Notes: generated by a model not told the origin, from the letters alone. DNA of 64,000 nt from Brevundimonas vesicularis NBRC 12165 (GCF_001592205.1 NZ_BCWM01000002.1:186001-250000), one strand, 5' to 3'; numbered from the stretch's first letter, positions 9,067 through 17,028 are shown. Translations and numbers: made by a program.

Positions 9067-9082
9067 CCGTCGTTCGCGACGG
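9067..9082. other. Hairpin after the TetR gene
   Basis: A perfect 6-base stem CCGTCG/CGACGG with a TTCG loop lies right after the TetR stop and before the catabolic operon. No T-run follows on the minus strand, so it is a poor intrinsic terminator. It may still reduce read-through. Confidence 0.4.
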
Positions 9083-9083
9083 T

Positions 9084-9719
9084 TTATGGCTTCGCCAGAA
9101 GACCGCCGAAGCACAGATCGATCACATGCTGCGCATAGGCCTGTTTGGTCTCTTCGGTGAGGCGCGCGATGCCGAGAGTGGTCGGGATCGAATAGGAGGC
9201 GTAGAAGATGTGCTCGCAGGCCCCGACGGTGCTGTAATACAGCATGCCCGGATCCACAGGCCGGAAACGCCCTTCTTCCACTCCCTGGCTGACGATCCGT
9301 CGGTAGGCGTCGATCATCGGCTCGACAAAGATCTTCGCGACTCTCTGGGCGGAATCCGGCTGGCCTTGGACGATCATGTAGTTGATCAGCCGGTTGATAT
9401 AGGGCGACCTGTAGTAGGTGTTGATGATCCCCTTAATGTGGATCTTCAGCTTCTGATCGGCCGATATCGGCATATCGACCAGATCCGACAGCGCCGCCAT
9501 TGACGCCTCAGCGTCGCGCTCCAGGACAGCCATGAACAGGCCCTCCTTGCTGCCAAAATAGTATTTGATCAGCGCGGAATTCAGACCGGATCGAACGGCG
9601 ATCTCGCTCAACGAGGTATCGGGAATCGACTTCTCGGACAGCAGTTGGGCGGTCGCAGAAATCAAGGCCAGCCGCGACTCGGACTTGGCCGCCTTGTCCG
9701 ACCTGCTCTTCACCGCCAT
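9084..9719 (-). CDS. TetR family transcriptional regulator of the catabolic operon
   Basis: A 211-residue TetR protein. The helix-turn-helix covers about residues 15-62 (LISATAQLLSEKSIPDTSL, then SGLNSALIKYYFGSKEGLF). The C-terminal domain would bind an effector. It lies upstream of and in the same direction as the catabolic operon, with 76 bases between its stop and the DUF35 gene. A perfect 14-base palindrome sits 30 bases upstream of its ATG, which suggests autoregulation. Effector unknown; a CoA thioester or the substrate would be typical. Confidence 0.9.
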   Translation of the reverse strand: MAVKSRSDKAAKSESRLALISATAQLLSEKSIPDTSLSEIAVRSGLNSALIKYYFGSKEGLFMAVLERDAEASMAALSDLVDMPISADQKLKIHIKGIINTYYRSPYINRLINYMIVQGQPDSAQRVAKIFVEPMIDAYRRIVSQGVEEGRFRPVDPGMLYYSTVGACEHIFYASYSIPTTLGIARLTEETKQAYAQHVIDLCFGGLLAKP

Positions 9720-9748
9720 TGCATCGCCAACTCCGTTCAGCCTTGGCG

Positions 9749-9762
9749 TAATCGCTCGATTA
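9749..9762. promoter_or_regulatory. Candidate TetR operator (palindrome TAATCG-CT-CGATTA)
   Basis: A perfect inverted repeat with 6-base arms, 30 bases upstream of the TetR ATG at 9719. One similar site occurs at 271-284 in front of the other TetR gene. The rest of the roughly 300-base gap to dusA holds no gene I can support. Confidence 0.5.
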
Positions 9763-10029
9763 AATTAGGTCAACCATACGAGCGAGTGAACGACGACTGT
9801 TGCAGTGACATCCCTTAAAGGCGCAGCGAGGGCCGCTGTCTGTGAGCTTTCGATCTCATCCCGCCGTATGCGTGCAAATTGGCGCTCAGGTTTGATGCAG
9901 AGGCAGCTCTCTCTCGGTTCCGGCGACCTAGCAGAGCGGATGATCGCGTTTCAGGGCGGTCTCGCCTATATAGCGCCTTCTTCCTGATCGAGCGCCCACG
10001 TCAGCCGCCACTGTTTGATGCCTTCCACA

Positions 10030-11061
10030 ATGTCGATAAATCAAGCACGCACGCTGTCCATCGCCCCGATGATGGACTGGACCGATCGGCATTGTCGGGC
10101 GTTCCACAGGGCGCTGACGCGCAAGGCGCTGCTTTATACCGAGATGGTGACGGCGCCGGCGGTGTTGCACGGGGATCGCGAGCGGCTGCTGGGGTTCGAT
10201 GCGCTGGAGCATCCTGTCGCCTTGCAACTGGGCGGATCGGATCCTGCGCAGTTGGCCGAGGCCGCCAAGGTCGGCGAGGCGTTCGGCTATGACGAGATCA
10301 ATCTGAACGTCGGCTGTCCGTCGGACCGGGTGCAGTCGGGTCGGTTCGGCGCCTGTCTGATGCGCGAGCCCGAGTTGGTGGCCGACTGTATGGCGGCGAT
10401 CAAGGGGGCCGTCAGCGTGCCGGCGACCGTCAAATGCCGCATCGGCGTGGACGATCAGGATCCGACCGTCAGCCTGTTCGCCACGGTGGACGCCTGCGCC
10501 GCCGTCGGGATCGAGGTCTTCGTCGTCCATGCGCGCAAGGCCTGGCTGAAGGGGTTGTCGCCCAAGGAGAACCGCGACGTGCCGCCGCTGGACTATGATC
10601 TGGTGCGCCGGCTGAAGCACGAGCGGCCGGATCTGAACATCTCGATCAATGGCGGCATCGCCTCCATGGACGCGGCCGAGGCGCATCTGGCCGAGGTCGA
10701 CGGCGTCAAGCTGGACGGGGTCATGCTGGGCCGCGCCGCCTATCACGAGCCGGCCATTCTGGGGCACGCGGATCGTCGCCTGTTTGGCGCGCCGGTCGAG
10801 GACACCGACGCCTTCGCCGCGCTGGCGCGTTATCGGCCCTATATGGCCGCGCGTCTGGACGAAGGCGTCGCCCTGCCCGCGATGGCGCGGCATATGCTGG
10901 GGTTGATGCACGGCCGGCCGGGCGCGCGGGCGTTCCGTCGCATTCTGACGGTCGAGGCGATCAAGCCCGGCGCCGGGCTGGAGGTGCTGGACCGCGCGGC
11001 GGAGGCCGTGCGCGATGCCGAGGCGAGGCGCGACACGGCGCCCGGCGACTGGGCGGCGTAA
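10030..11061 (+). CDS. dusA: tRNA-dihydrouridine(20/20a) synthase DusA
   Basis: A 343-residue FMN TIM-barrel enzyme that reduces uridine in the tRNA D-loop with NADPH. Motifs are APMMDWTDRHCR, the active-site loop NLNVGCPSDRVQSGRFGACLM with the catalytic Cys, and GGIASMDAAEAH. Length and motifs fit DusA rather than DusB/C. No clear Shine-Dalgarno site is present. I took ATG 10030; ATG 10018 in the same frame is equally possible. It stands alone between the catabolic cluster and an outer-membrane protein gene. Confidence 0.93.
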   Translation: MSINQARTLSIAPMMDWTDRHCRAFHRALTRKALLYTEMVTAPAVLHGDRERLLGFDALEHPVALQLGGSDPAQLAEAAKVGEAFGYDEINLNVGCPSDRVQSGRFGACLMREPELVADCMAAIKGAVSVPATVKCRIGVDDQDPTVSLFATVDACAAVGIEVFVVHARKAWLKGLSPKENRDVPPLDYDLVRRLKHERPDLNISINGGIASMDAAEAHLAEVDGVKLDGVMLGRAAYHEPAILGHADRRLFGAPVEDTDAFAALARYRPYMAARLDEGVALPAMARHMLGLMHGRPGARAFRRILTVEAIKPGAGLEVLDRAAEAVRDAEARRDTAPGDWAA

Positions 11062-11080
11062 CCCAATCTTCAGAGCTGGC

Positions 11081-11105
11081 CGGCAGGGTTAAGAGAACCC
11101 TGCCG
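11081..11105 (+). terminator. Hairpin between dusA and the outer-membrane protein gene
   Basis: A perfect 10-base stem CGGCAGGGTT/AACCCTGCCG with an AAGAG loop, followed only by TTT. It could terminate dusA. It also ends just 17 bases before the next ATG, so it might instead sit in the leader of the next mRNA. Confidence 0.5.
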
Positions 11106-11122
11106 TTTCGGACCCGCACGCC

Positions 11123-11791
11123 ATGAAGACCCTGCTGATCGCCGCCGTCATCGCGGCCACCCTGCCCGCCACCTCGGCCCTGGCGCAGGCCGACGGCCGG
11201 TTCGCCGTCGGCGCTCAGGTCGGCACGCCGGGCGCAGGCCTGCAGGCCCAGTTCGCGCTAAGCCCGGTCGTGGTGCTGCGCGGCGGCTATGACGTGCTGA
11301 AATGGGATCGGGACCAGACCTACAAGGGCATCGATTACGACGCCAAGATCGACTTCAAGTCGCCGGGCGCCTTTGTGGACCTGCATCCGTTCCGCAACGG
11401 CTTTCTGATCTCGGGCGGGGCCTATTTCGGCGATCGCAAGATCGATCTGGATGCGACGCCCACCGGAAACGTCAATGTCGGCGGCGCGACCTTCACTCCG
11501 GCCCAAGTCGGAACCTTGACCGGCCGCATCGACCTGGAGAGCACCGCGCCCTTCGTCGGCCTAGGCTATGACAACACCTTTACGCGCGGCGGAAGGCTCG
11601 GCTTCCGCATGCTGGCCGGCGCGGCCTTTGGCGATGCGCCGCAAGTGGATCTGGACGCTCGCGGCGGCACGCTGTCGAACGACCCTACCTTCCGTTCGCG
11701 TCTGGATCAGGAAGAGCGTGAAATTCAGGCCGAGGCCGATGATTACAAGGTCCTGCCGGTGCTTCAGGCGGGGCTGAACTTCAAGTTCTGA
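11123..11791 (+). CDS. Outer-membrane beta-barrel protein
   Basis: A 222-residue exported protein. The N-terminal signal peptide is MKTLLIAAVIAATLPATSALA with cleavage near residue 21. The mature part alternates hydrophobic and polar residues, ends in a C-terminal aromatic (LNFKF), and has GYDVLK/YDNTF-like strand turns, as in 8-stranded outer-membrane barrels. I do not recognise a specific family or ligand. No strong ribosome binding site is seen before the ATG. Confidence 0.75.
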   Translation: MKTLLIAAVIAATLPATSALAQADGRFAVGAQVGTPGAGLQAQFALSPVVVLRGGYDVLKWDRDQTYKGIDYDAKIDFKSPGAFVDLHPFRNGFLISGGAYFGDRKIDLDATPTGNVNVGGATFTPAQVGTLTGRIDLESTAPFVGLGYDNTFTRGGRLGFRMLAGAAFGDAPQVDLDARGGTLSNDPTFRSRLDQEEREIQAEADDYKVLPVLQAGLNFKF

Positions 11792-11976
11792 AGCGCGGAG
11801 CGTCGTCCCCAAGCGCGAAGGCTGGGGATAAATAGGTTATGCAAAACAAGTCGTTAACCTAGAAACAAATCGTAAAAGACGGCGTCAAGGCGGGTTTCGC
11901 CACTTTTCCGCCACAGGTTAACGCGACAAGGCCAGCGCCGGCGGCGTTGGGAGCCGGTGTCTCCTGAGCGAAACTC

Positions 11977-12534
11977 ATGATCGGCGCCTCCGCTGCTATC
12001 GCCATGCTTTGGGCTGCCGTATCGTCTGTGACGAGCGGGCCTGTCCCCTACAATGACGTCGTAGCGGCGGATCAAGTCAGGACTGAAACCCCTGCCGCCA
12101 TCGTCGGTTCCGATGAAGTCGAGACCGCCCTGAACGCCGAACAGGCCGAGCTGATGGCCTCCGATCCGGACTGGCGCGCGTCGGCGCGCCTCTATCACGC
12201 AGGCGGCGGCGGCGCGACGGGCAACGATTCGCTGGGTTGCCGTCCGATCGCCATGCGCACCGTCGCGGTCGATCCACGCGTGATCCCGCGCCGCACCAAG
12301 CTGTTCATCCGCGAAACGGTCGGCATGCGCCTGGCCGACGGTTCGATCCACGACGGCTACTGGTACGCCTCGGACACCGGCGGCGCGATCAGGGGCCAGA
12401 AGATCGACCTCTATACCGGCAACGGTCGCGGCTCGATGAACCAGGCGCAGCGCCTGAACATGCGCACCCTGACGATCGTGGACGCCGGCGACTTCGACGG
12501 TTGCCCCCCGGCTTGGACCACCGCTTCCAACTGA
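11977..12534 (+). CDS. Exported 3D-domain protein (MltA/RlpA-like fold)
   Basis: A 185-residue protein with a hydrophobic N-terminus acting as signal or anchor. Its C-terminal 3D domain has the conserved Asp residues in VDPRVIP, ASDTGGAIRGQKIDLY and VDAGDFDGC. This double-psi barrel occurs in the lytic transglycosylase MltA and related peptidoglycan-active proteins. An in-frame stop four codons upstream fixes ATG 11977 as the first possible start. A role in peptidoglycan turnover is inferred; no separate catalytic domain is present. Confidence 0.8.
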   Translation: MIGASAAIAMLWAAVSSVTSGPVPYNDVVAADQVRTETPAAIVGSDEVETALNAEQAELMASDPDWRASARLYHAGGGGATGNDSLGCRPIAMRTVAVDPRVIPRRTKLFIRETVGMRLADGSIHDGYWYASDTGGAIRGQKIDLYTGNGRGSMNQAQRLNMRTLTIVDAGDFDGCPPAWTTASN

Positions 12535-12554
12535 TCAGACCGATCATGAAAAAC

Positions 12555-12586
12555 GCCGGCTGACCGCGAAGGTCAGCCGGCTTTTT
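12555..12586. terminator. Bidirectional intrinsic terminator
   Basis: An 11-base perfect stem GCCGGCTGACC/GGTCAGCCGGC with GCGAA loop, flanked by TTTTT on the plus side and AAAAA before it. It can therefore end both the 3D-domain gene and the convergent secreted-repeat gene. Confidence 0.9.
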
Positions 12587-12608
12587 CGTGTCTGAAGCCT
12601 TGCGCCGA

Positions 12609-13499
12609 TCAGTCAAGTTCGGACACTTCCAGCGTCGACTGCACCATCGAGCCGTTATAGGTGCCGACCCAGATGTCGTAGCGGCCGCTCTGCGGATTGG
12701 TGATCGTCACCTTCGGATCGACGCCGCCCGCGCCGTCGTCGTCGCAATAGAAGCGGCCGTTGGGCGTATTGATCAGCAGGGTCGTGTCCTCGTCCGCGCG
12801 AACGCGGAAGGTCAGATCGGCGTCGCCGGGCTCGAAGAAGATCTGGATGTCCGGGGCTGAACTGACCGAACCTTCGCAGCCCGACTTGGCGGCCGAGGCG
12901 GGCGACGAACCGCCGGCCAGGATCGACTTGGTCCAGGGGTCGGGCGTGAAGCCGCCGCGGAGATTGGCTGTGCCGTAGTTGGGCTCTAGGTCGATGTTGG
13001 GCGCCGCGCCCGCCGTCGTGTCCGTGCCGCCCAATTCGCTGATCTGCAGCGTCGACTGGACCATGTTGTCGTTATAGGTGCCCAGCCAGATGTCGTAGCG
13101 ACCGCTCTCGGGGTTGGAGATCGTCACCATCGGGTCCAGGTCGCCGCCGCTGTCGTCGTCGCAGTACCAGCGGCCGCCGGGGCTGTTGACCAGCAGCGTC
13201 GTGTCCTCGCTGGCGACCGCCTTGATGGTCAGGTCCAGATCGCCGGCTTCAAAGTTCAGTTGCAGATCGGGCGCAGCGCTGACCTTGCCCTCGCAGCCCG
13301 ATTGGGCGGCCGAGGCGGCGATCGAACCGCCCGCCAGGATGGACTTGGTCCAGGGATCGGGCGTGAAGCCGGTCTCCAGCCGCACCGAACCGTAGTTGGG
13401 GTCCAGGGTGAAGTCGGGCTTGGCTCCGCTCTTCTGGGCCAGGCTGACGCCAGGGGCGAGCAGCACGGACGCAGCGGCGATGACGGCGATGGATTTCAT
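12609..13499 (-). CDS. Secreted protein with two tandem pre-peptidase-like repeats
   Basis: A 296-residue exported protein with a signal peptide of about 21 residues ending in SLAQ. The mature protein consists of two homologous copies of about 139 residues, each with LxPNYGxxxL, GFTPDPWTKSILAGGS, SGCEG, a D-rich YCDDD turn and SGRYDIWxGTYN, ending in STLxxSEL. The architecture resembles beta-sandwich domains of the PPC type. One Cys pair per copy (SGCEG and WYCDD/FYCDD) suggests a disulphide in each. Function unknown. Confidence 0.8.
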   Translation of the reverse strand: MKSIAVIAAASVLLAPGVSLAQKSGAKPDFTLDPNYGSVRLETGFTPDPWTKSILAGGSIAASAAQSGCEGKVSAAPDLQLNFEAGDLDLTIKAVASEDTTLLVNSPGGRWYCDDDSGGDLDPMVTISNPESGRYDIWLGTYNDNMVQSTLQISELGGTDTTAGAAPNIDLEPNYGTANLRGGFTPDPWTKSILAGGSSPASAAKSGCEGSVSSAPDIQIFFEPGDADLTFRVRADEDTTLLINTPNGRFYCDDDGAGGVDPKVTITNPQSGRYDIWVGTYNGSMVQSTLEVSELD

Positions 13500-13581
13500 G
13501 ATGCTCCCTCCAGCAGCGGCGCAACGCCGCAGGCGGAGACTATTCCGTTTCGGCGAACCGTGCAGCTTGAAATGCGGTCCT

Positions 13582-13905
13582 TCAGAAGCGGCGCTTGCCC
13601 GTCACCGTCTCGAAGAACAGGCGAAAGTCGCCCATCAGGCTCCACAGCGGATATTTGAACGTCGCGGGCCGGTTCTTTTCGAAGAAGAAATGCCCGACCC
13701 AGGCGAAGCCGTAGCCCAGCAGCGGCATGGCCAGCAGCCACCAGGCGTTCCGCGTCGCCACGAAGGCGACGAAGGCCGAGATCACCAGAAAGGTGCCGAC
13801 GACGTGGATGCGCCGACACGTCCGGTTGGAATGCTCGTGGATGTAATAGGGATAGAAGGCCTCGAACGAGGCGTAACGGCCCTCGGGTGCGGACGGCGTG
13901 CTCAT
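13582..13905 (-). CDS. DUF962/Mpo1-like membrane protein
   Basis: A 107-residue protein with at least two membrane segments (VVGTFLVISAFVAFVA and WWLLAMPLLGYGFAWVGHFF). The Mpo1/YGL010w-family His motifs are YYIHEHSNRTCRRIHVVG and VGHFFFEKNRPATF. The yeast homologue is an iron-dependent alpha-dioxygenase acting on 2-hydroxy fatty acids. Bacterial members are mostly uncharacterised, so fatty-acid oxidation here is a family-based inference. Confidence 0.85.
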   Translation of the reverse strand: MSTPSAPEGRYASFEAFYPYYIHEHSNRTCRRIHVVGTFLVISAFVAFVATRNAWWLLAMPLLGYGFAWVGHFFFEKNRPATFKYPLWSLMGDFRLFFETVTGKRRF

Positions 13906-13952
13906 GGGCGGAGGGTGCGCCTCCGCCCACGATCAGGCAAGTGCCGGCATGA

Positions 13953-15866
13953 TCAGCCCTTGGGCTTGCCTTTGAAGCCGTCCTTCTTGAAGCCCGGCTT
14001 GGCCTTGAAAGGCTTCTTGGCATAGGGCTTGTCGCCCGCGGCGTTCGAGCGCGGATTGGCGCCGCCGTCAGCCCCCGACTTGCCGGAATGGGGCGCCCAA
14101 GGTTTCTTCTTGAACGGCGGGCGGGCGTCGCCCTCTCCGCCATCGGCGCGCTTGTAGGGGGTCTTCTTGAAGGGGCGGTCGCCATCCTCGCGAGGCTTGC
14201 CGGCGAAGCGGCTGGCCTTCATCGAGCCGGGCGTCGGGGCTTCCGACGGCGTGATCTTCACCTCGTCCTTGGAGGCGGCGACGGCTTCGCGGAAGGCCTT
14301 CTCGTGGGTCTTGGCGACCTCGAACCGCGTCTCTTCGGGGAAGGTGCGGATGGCGCCGATCTGAGGCTTGGAAATGCCGCCGATGCGGCAGATCAGCGGG
14401 ATAAGCCATTTGGGGTCGGCGTTCTTGTTGCGGCCCACGTCCAGACGGAACCAGACCACATCATCGGCGCCCAGGCGGTCGCCCGGCCAGGGCTGGGCCG
14501 CCGTGCCGTCGTCGTTGCGCACGGTGCGTTCGCGCTTGGCAGGACCGCGGTCCGAACCCGGATCGGACAGTTCTTCCGGCGCCGGTTGTTCCTTGCGCAG
14601 CAGGCGCACCAGGGCGGCGGCGATCTCGTCGGGCGTGCGCTCGGCGATCATCCGCTTTGCGACGACCATGTCCTCGTCGGAGACGTCGGCCTCAAAGAAC
14701 TCGGGCGACAGCAGACGGCCTTCGTCGGCCTTGCGGATTTCATCGAAGGTCGGGGCGCCGGTCCAGACGGCGTCAACGCCGGCCTCGTCCATCAACCGCT
14801 CAGCCTTGCGACGGCGCGAGTGCGGGACCAGCATGACCGAGATGCCCTTCTTGCCCGCCCGGCCCGTCCGGCCCGAACGGTGCAGCAGGCCGGCGCGGTT
14901 CATCGGCAGTTCGGCGTGAATGACCAGACCCAGGTCCGGCAGATCCAGACCACGTGCGGCGACGTCGGTGGCGACGCAGACGCGGGCGCGGCCGTCACGC
15001 AGCGACTGCAGCGCGTCGGTGCGCTCGCGCTGACCCATTTCGCCCGACAGGCTGACGGTCGAGAAGCCGCGTTCCAGCAGAGAGGATTGCAGGTGACGCA
15101 CGCTGTCGCGGGTCGAGCAGAAGACCATGGCGCGCGGCGCCTCGAACCAGCGCAGGGTGTTGACCACCGCGTGCTCGATCTCGTTCGGCGCAATGCGATA
15201 GGCGCGGTATTCGATGTCGGCGTGCTGGCGCGTCTTGTCGGTCGCGTCGATGCGGACCGCGTCCTTCTGATAGCGTTTGGCCAGGGTGGCGATGTCGCGC
15301 GCGATGGTCGCCGAGAACAGCAGGGTGCGGCGTTCGGCCGGCGCCTGGTCCAGGATGTGCTCCAGGTCCTCGCGGAAGCCCATGTCCAGCATCTCGTCGG
15401 CCTCATCGAGGACGGCGACCTTCAGCTCGGACAGGTCCAGGTTGCCCCGGTCGATGTGGTCCTTCAGGCGGCCGGGCGTGCCGACGACGATGTGGACGCC
15501 GAAGCTGAGCGCGCGGGCTTCACGGCGCGCATCCATGCCGCCGACGCAGGTGGCGATCTTGGCCCCGGAGTCGGCGTACAGCCATTGCAGCTCGGCCGCG
15601 ACCTGCATGGCCAGTTCGCGCGTGGGGGCGATGGCCAGGCACAGCGGCGCGCCGCCGGGGCCGAAGATCGGCTTGTCGCCCAGCAGGGTCGGCGCAGCGG
15701 CCAAACCAAAAGCCACGGTCTTGCCCGAACCCGTCTGGGCCGAGACCAGAAGGTCGCGATCCGCATGCTCCGCCTCCAGGACGGCGGCCTGAACCGGAGT
15801 GGGTTCGGCATAGCCCTTGTTAATCAGGGCGCGGTCGAGCGCGGGATGGACGGCGGGAAAGGGCAT
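13953..15866 (-). CDS. DEAD-box ATP-dependent RNA helicase (DbpA/CsdA type)
   Basis: A 637-residue RNA helicase. RecA domain 1 has AQTGSGKT, PTRELA, VLDEADEML and LFSATIAR; domain 2 has RGLDLPDLGLVIH and HRSGRTGRAG. These are followed by a DbpA-type RNA-binding domain (about residues 460-545, WLIPLICRIGGISKPQIGAI) and a Lys/Gly-rich unstructured tail. Such enzymes act in ribosome assembly and cold adaptation. The leader between 15867 and about 15945 has two strong hairpins, so post-transcriptional control is possible. Confidence 0.95.
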   Translation of the reverse strand: MPFPAVHPALDRALINKGYAEPTPVQAAVLEAEHADRDLLVSAQTGSGKTVAFGLAAAPTLLGDKPIFGPGGAPLCLAIAPTRELAMQVAAELQWLYADSGAKIATCVGGMDARREARALSFGVHIVVGTPGRLKDHIDRGNLDLSELKVAVLDEADEMLDMGFREDLEHILDQAPAERRTLLFSATIARDIATLAKRYQKDAVRIDATDKTRQHADIEYRAYRIAPNEIEHAVVNTLRWFEAPRAMVFCSTRDSVRHLQSSLLERGFSTVSLSGEMGQRERTDALQSLRDGRARVCVATDVAARGLDLPDLGLVIHAELPMNRAGLLHRSGRTGRAGKKGISVMLVPHSRRRKAERLMDEAGVDAVWTGAPTFDEIRKADEGRLLSPEFFEADVSDEDMVVAKRMIAERTPDEIAAALVRLLRKEQPAPEELSDPGSDRGPAKRERTVRNDDGTAAQPWPGDRLGADDVVWFRLDVGRNKNADPKWLIPLICRIGGISKPQIGAIRTFPEETRFEVAKTHEKAFREAVAASKDEVKITPSEAPTPGSMKASRFAGKPREDGDRPFKKTPYKRADGGEGDARPPFKKKPWAPHSGKSGADGGANPRSNAAGDKPYAKKPFKAKPGFKKDGFKGKPKG

Positions 15867-15891
15867 AGGAAACCTGGGACAACGGACAAGG

Positions 15892-15942
15892 GCGGTCGCC
15901 GAAACGACCGCGCCCGGCCGAGGTCAGACCTCAGGCCGGGCG
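15892..15942 (-). promoter_or_regulatory. Structured 5' leader of the DEAD-box helicase mRNA
   Basis: Two consecutive hairpins lie upstream of the helicase start: GCGGTCG/CGACCGC (15892-15911) and CGCCCGGCC+GAGG/CCTC+GGCCGGGCG with one bulged A (15911-15942). Neither is followed by a T-run in the minus direction. A TATAGA element lies just beyond, near 15953-15960, as a possible -10. Both hairpins would then be in the transcribed leader. Confidence 0.45.
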
Positions 15943-16072
15943 AATGATGGCGCTCTATACATCAATAAGGGCGCAAGCGGGGCGGAAAACGCCGTTCACC
16001 CTGTTCCTTCAGGCGACGTTGACCTGAAAGACGCAGTCTGGCGATCAAACCCACCGCGTCCGGAGCTTCGCC

Positions 16073-16282
16073 ATGCAAGCGCTTTCTATCGCCGCCGCCG
16101 GAATGACGACCGCGCAGAACCGGTTCGACAACAGCGCGCGCCGCACCGCCACCGCGCCGTTGGACAATCTCGCCGAGGAAACCGTGGAGCGGATCCAGGC
16201 CAAGACCGCCTTCAACGCCAACGCCGCCGTTCTGCGCACCGCGGACGACATGACCGGCACGCTGCTGGACATGCTGGCCTGA
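16073..16282 (+). CDS. Tiny flagellar rod/hook-like protein
   Basis: A 69-residue protein. Residues 1-22 (ALSIAAAGMTTAQNRFD) match the N-terminal helix of flagellar axial proteins, and the C-terminal half (ETVERIQAKTAFNANAAVL, then DMTGTLLDM) matches their C-terminal helix. The central domain of FlgC/FlgG-type proteins is missing, so only the coiled D0-like parts remain. CGGAG lies 7 bases before the ATG. No flagellar genes are nearby. It may be a remnant, a mini axial component or a regulator; function unknown. Confidence 0.65.
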   Translation: MQALSIAAAGMTTAQNRFDNSARRTATAPLDNLAEETVERIQAKTAFNANAAVLRTADDMTGTLLDMLA

Positions 16283-16286
16283 AGCC

Positions 16287-16970
16287 TCAGACCGGCGCCT
16301 TCTCCGGCAGGTTGAAGAGGCCCGCGAAGCGGTCGAACACGGCCCGGTCGCCGGTCATGGTCATCAGGCCGTCGGCCTCGAAGGCGGCGGGCGGGACCTT
16401 GCCGTAAACGCACGCGGCGACCAGCGGAGGTTGGGTCGTCAGGACGACGTCGGCGGCGTCTGTGACGCCGCGGCGGGTCGTGATCGTCCCCTTTTCGATC
16501 TGAACGACGAAAGGTTCGTCGCCGAAGACGAAGCCGACCGTCATCGCGGAGTCTCCGGCCAACGCCGGATCGAACATGGTCTCGAACGACTGCATGATCG
16601 ACACCGCACTGATCGGCAGGGTCGGGTCGTGGCGAGGGGAGCGCGCGGCCCAGCCGCCCAGCACCATGAAGACCGGCTTGATCTCGTATCCCCAAGGCGT
16701 CAGCTCATAGACCTGAACCGAGGCGGGCGGCGGCAGTTTGCGGCGGGTCACGATGCCCGAAGCCTCCAGCCCCTCCAGTCGCTGGGTCAGCACGTTGGCG
16801 GAAATGCCGTGCAGATCCTTTCTCAGATCACCGAACCGGCGCGGGCCCATCATCAGTTCGCGGATCACCAGCAGAGCCCAACGCTCGCCGATCAGGTCCA
16901 GTCCGTGCGCAGCGCCACAGGCGTCATGGTATTTTCGGCCCGCCTTATCGGTTATCTTTTCTAACTTCAT
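16287..16970 (-). CDS. HxlR-family transcriptional regulator with C-terminal SCP2-like domain
   Basis: A 227-residue regulator. The N-terminal winged helix is of the HxlR type (LIGERWALLVIRELMMGPRRF, then LTQRLEGLEASGIVTRR). The C-terminal half (about residues 125-220) resembles an SCP2 sterol-carrier fold and could bind a lipophilic ligand. It is divergent from the VOC/SRPBCC operon at 17029. A palindrome at 16968-16981 covers its own start codon, so autorepression and control of that operon are likely inferences. Confidence 0.88.
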   Translation of the reverse strand: MKLEKITDKAGRKYHDACGAAHGLDLIGERWALLVIRELMMGPRRFGDLRKDLHGISANVLTQRLEGLEASGIVTRRKLPPPASVQVYELTPWGYEIKPVFMVLGGWAARSPRHDPTLPISAVSIMQSFETMFDPALAGDSAMTVGFVFGDEPFVVQIEKGTITTRRGVTDAADVVLTTQPPLVAACVYGKVPPAAFEADGLMTMTGDRAVFDRFAGLFNLPEKAPV

Positions 16971-16981
16971 AGTTGACTATG
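16968..16981. promoter_or_regulatory. Candidate HxlR operator (palindrome CATAGT-TG-ACTATG)
   Basis: A perfect inverted repeat with 6-base arms between the divergent HxlR gene and the VOC operon. The left arm contains the HxlR start codon. The centre provides TTGACT, a possible -35 element for the rightward operon. Confidence 0.5.
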
Positions 16982-17028
16982 GTAATCATTGGAGTCAGGT
17001 TTCGCAAATAACAAGGAGAGGAAACACC

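Noticed and set aside
9805-9987. 60-codon frame in the gap before dusA
   Set aside because: No ribosome site, no family features, Ser/Arg-rich composition; position in an otherwise empty intergenic region is not enough.
14088-15947. 619-codon plus-strand frame
   Set aside because: Antisense to the DEAD-box helicase; no domain and no ribosome site.
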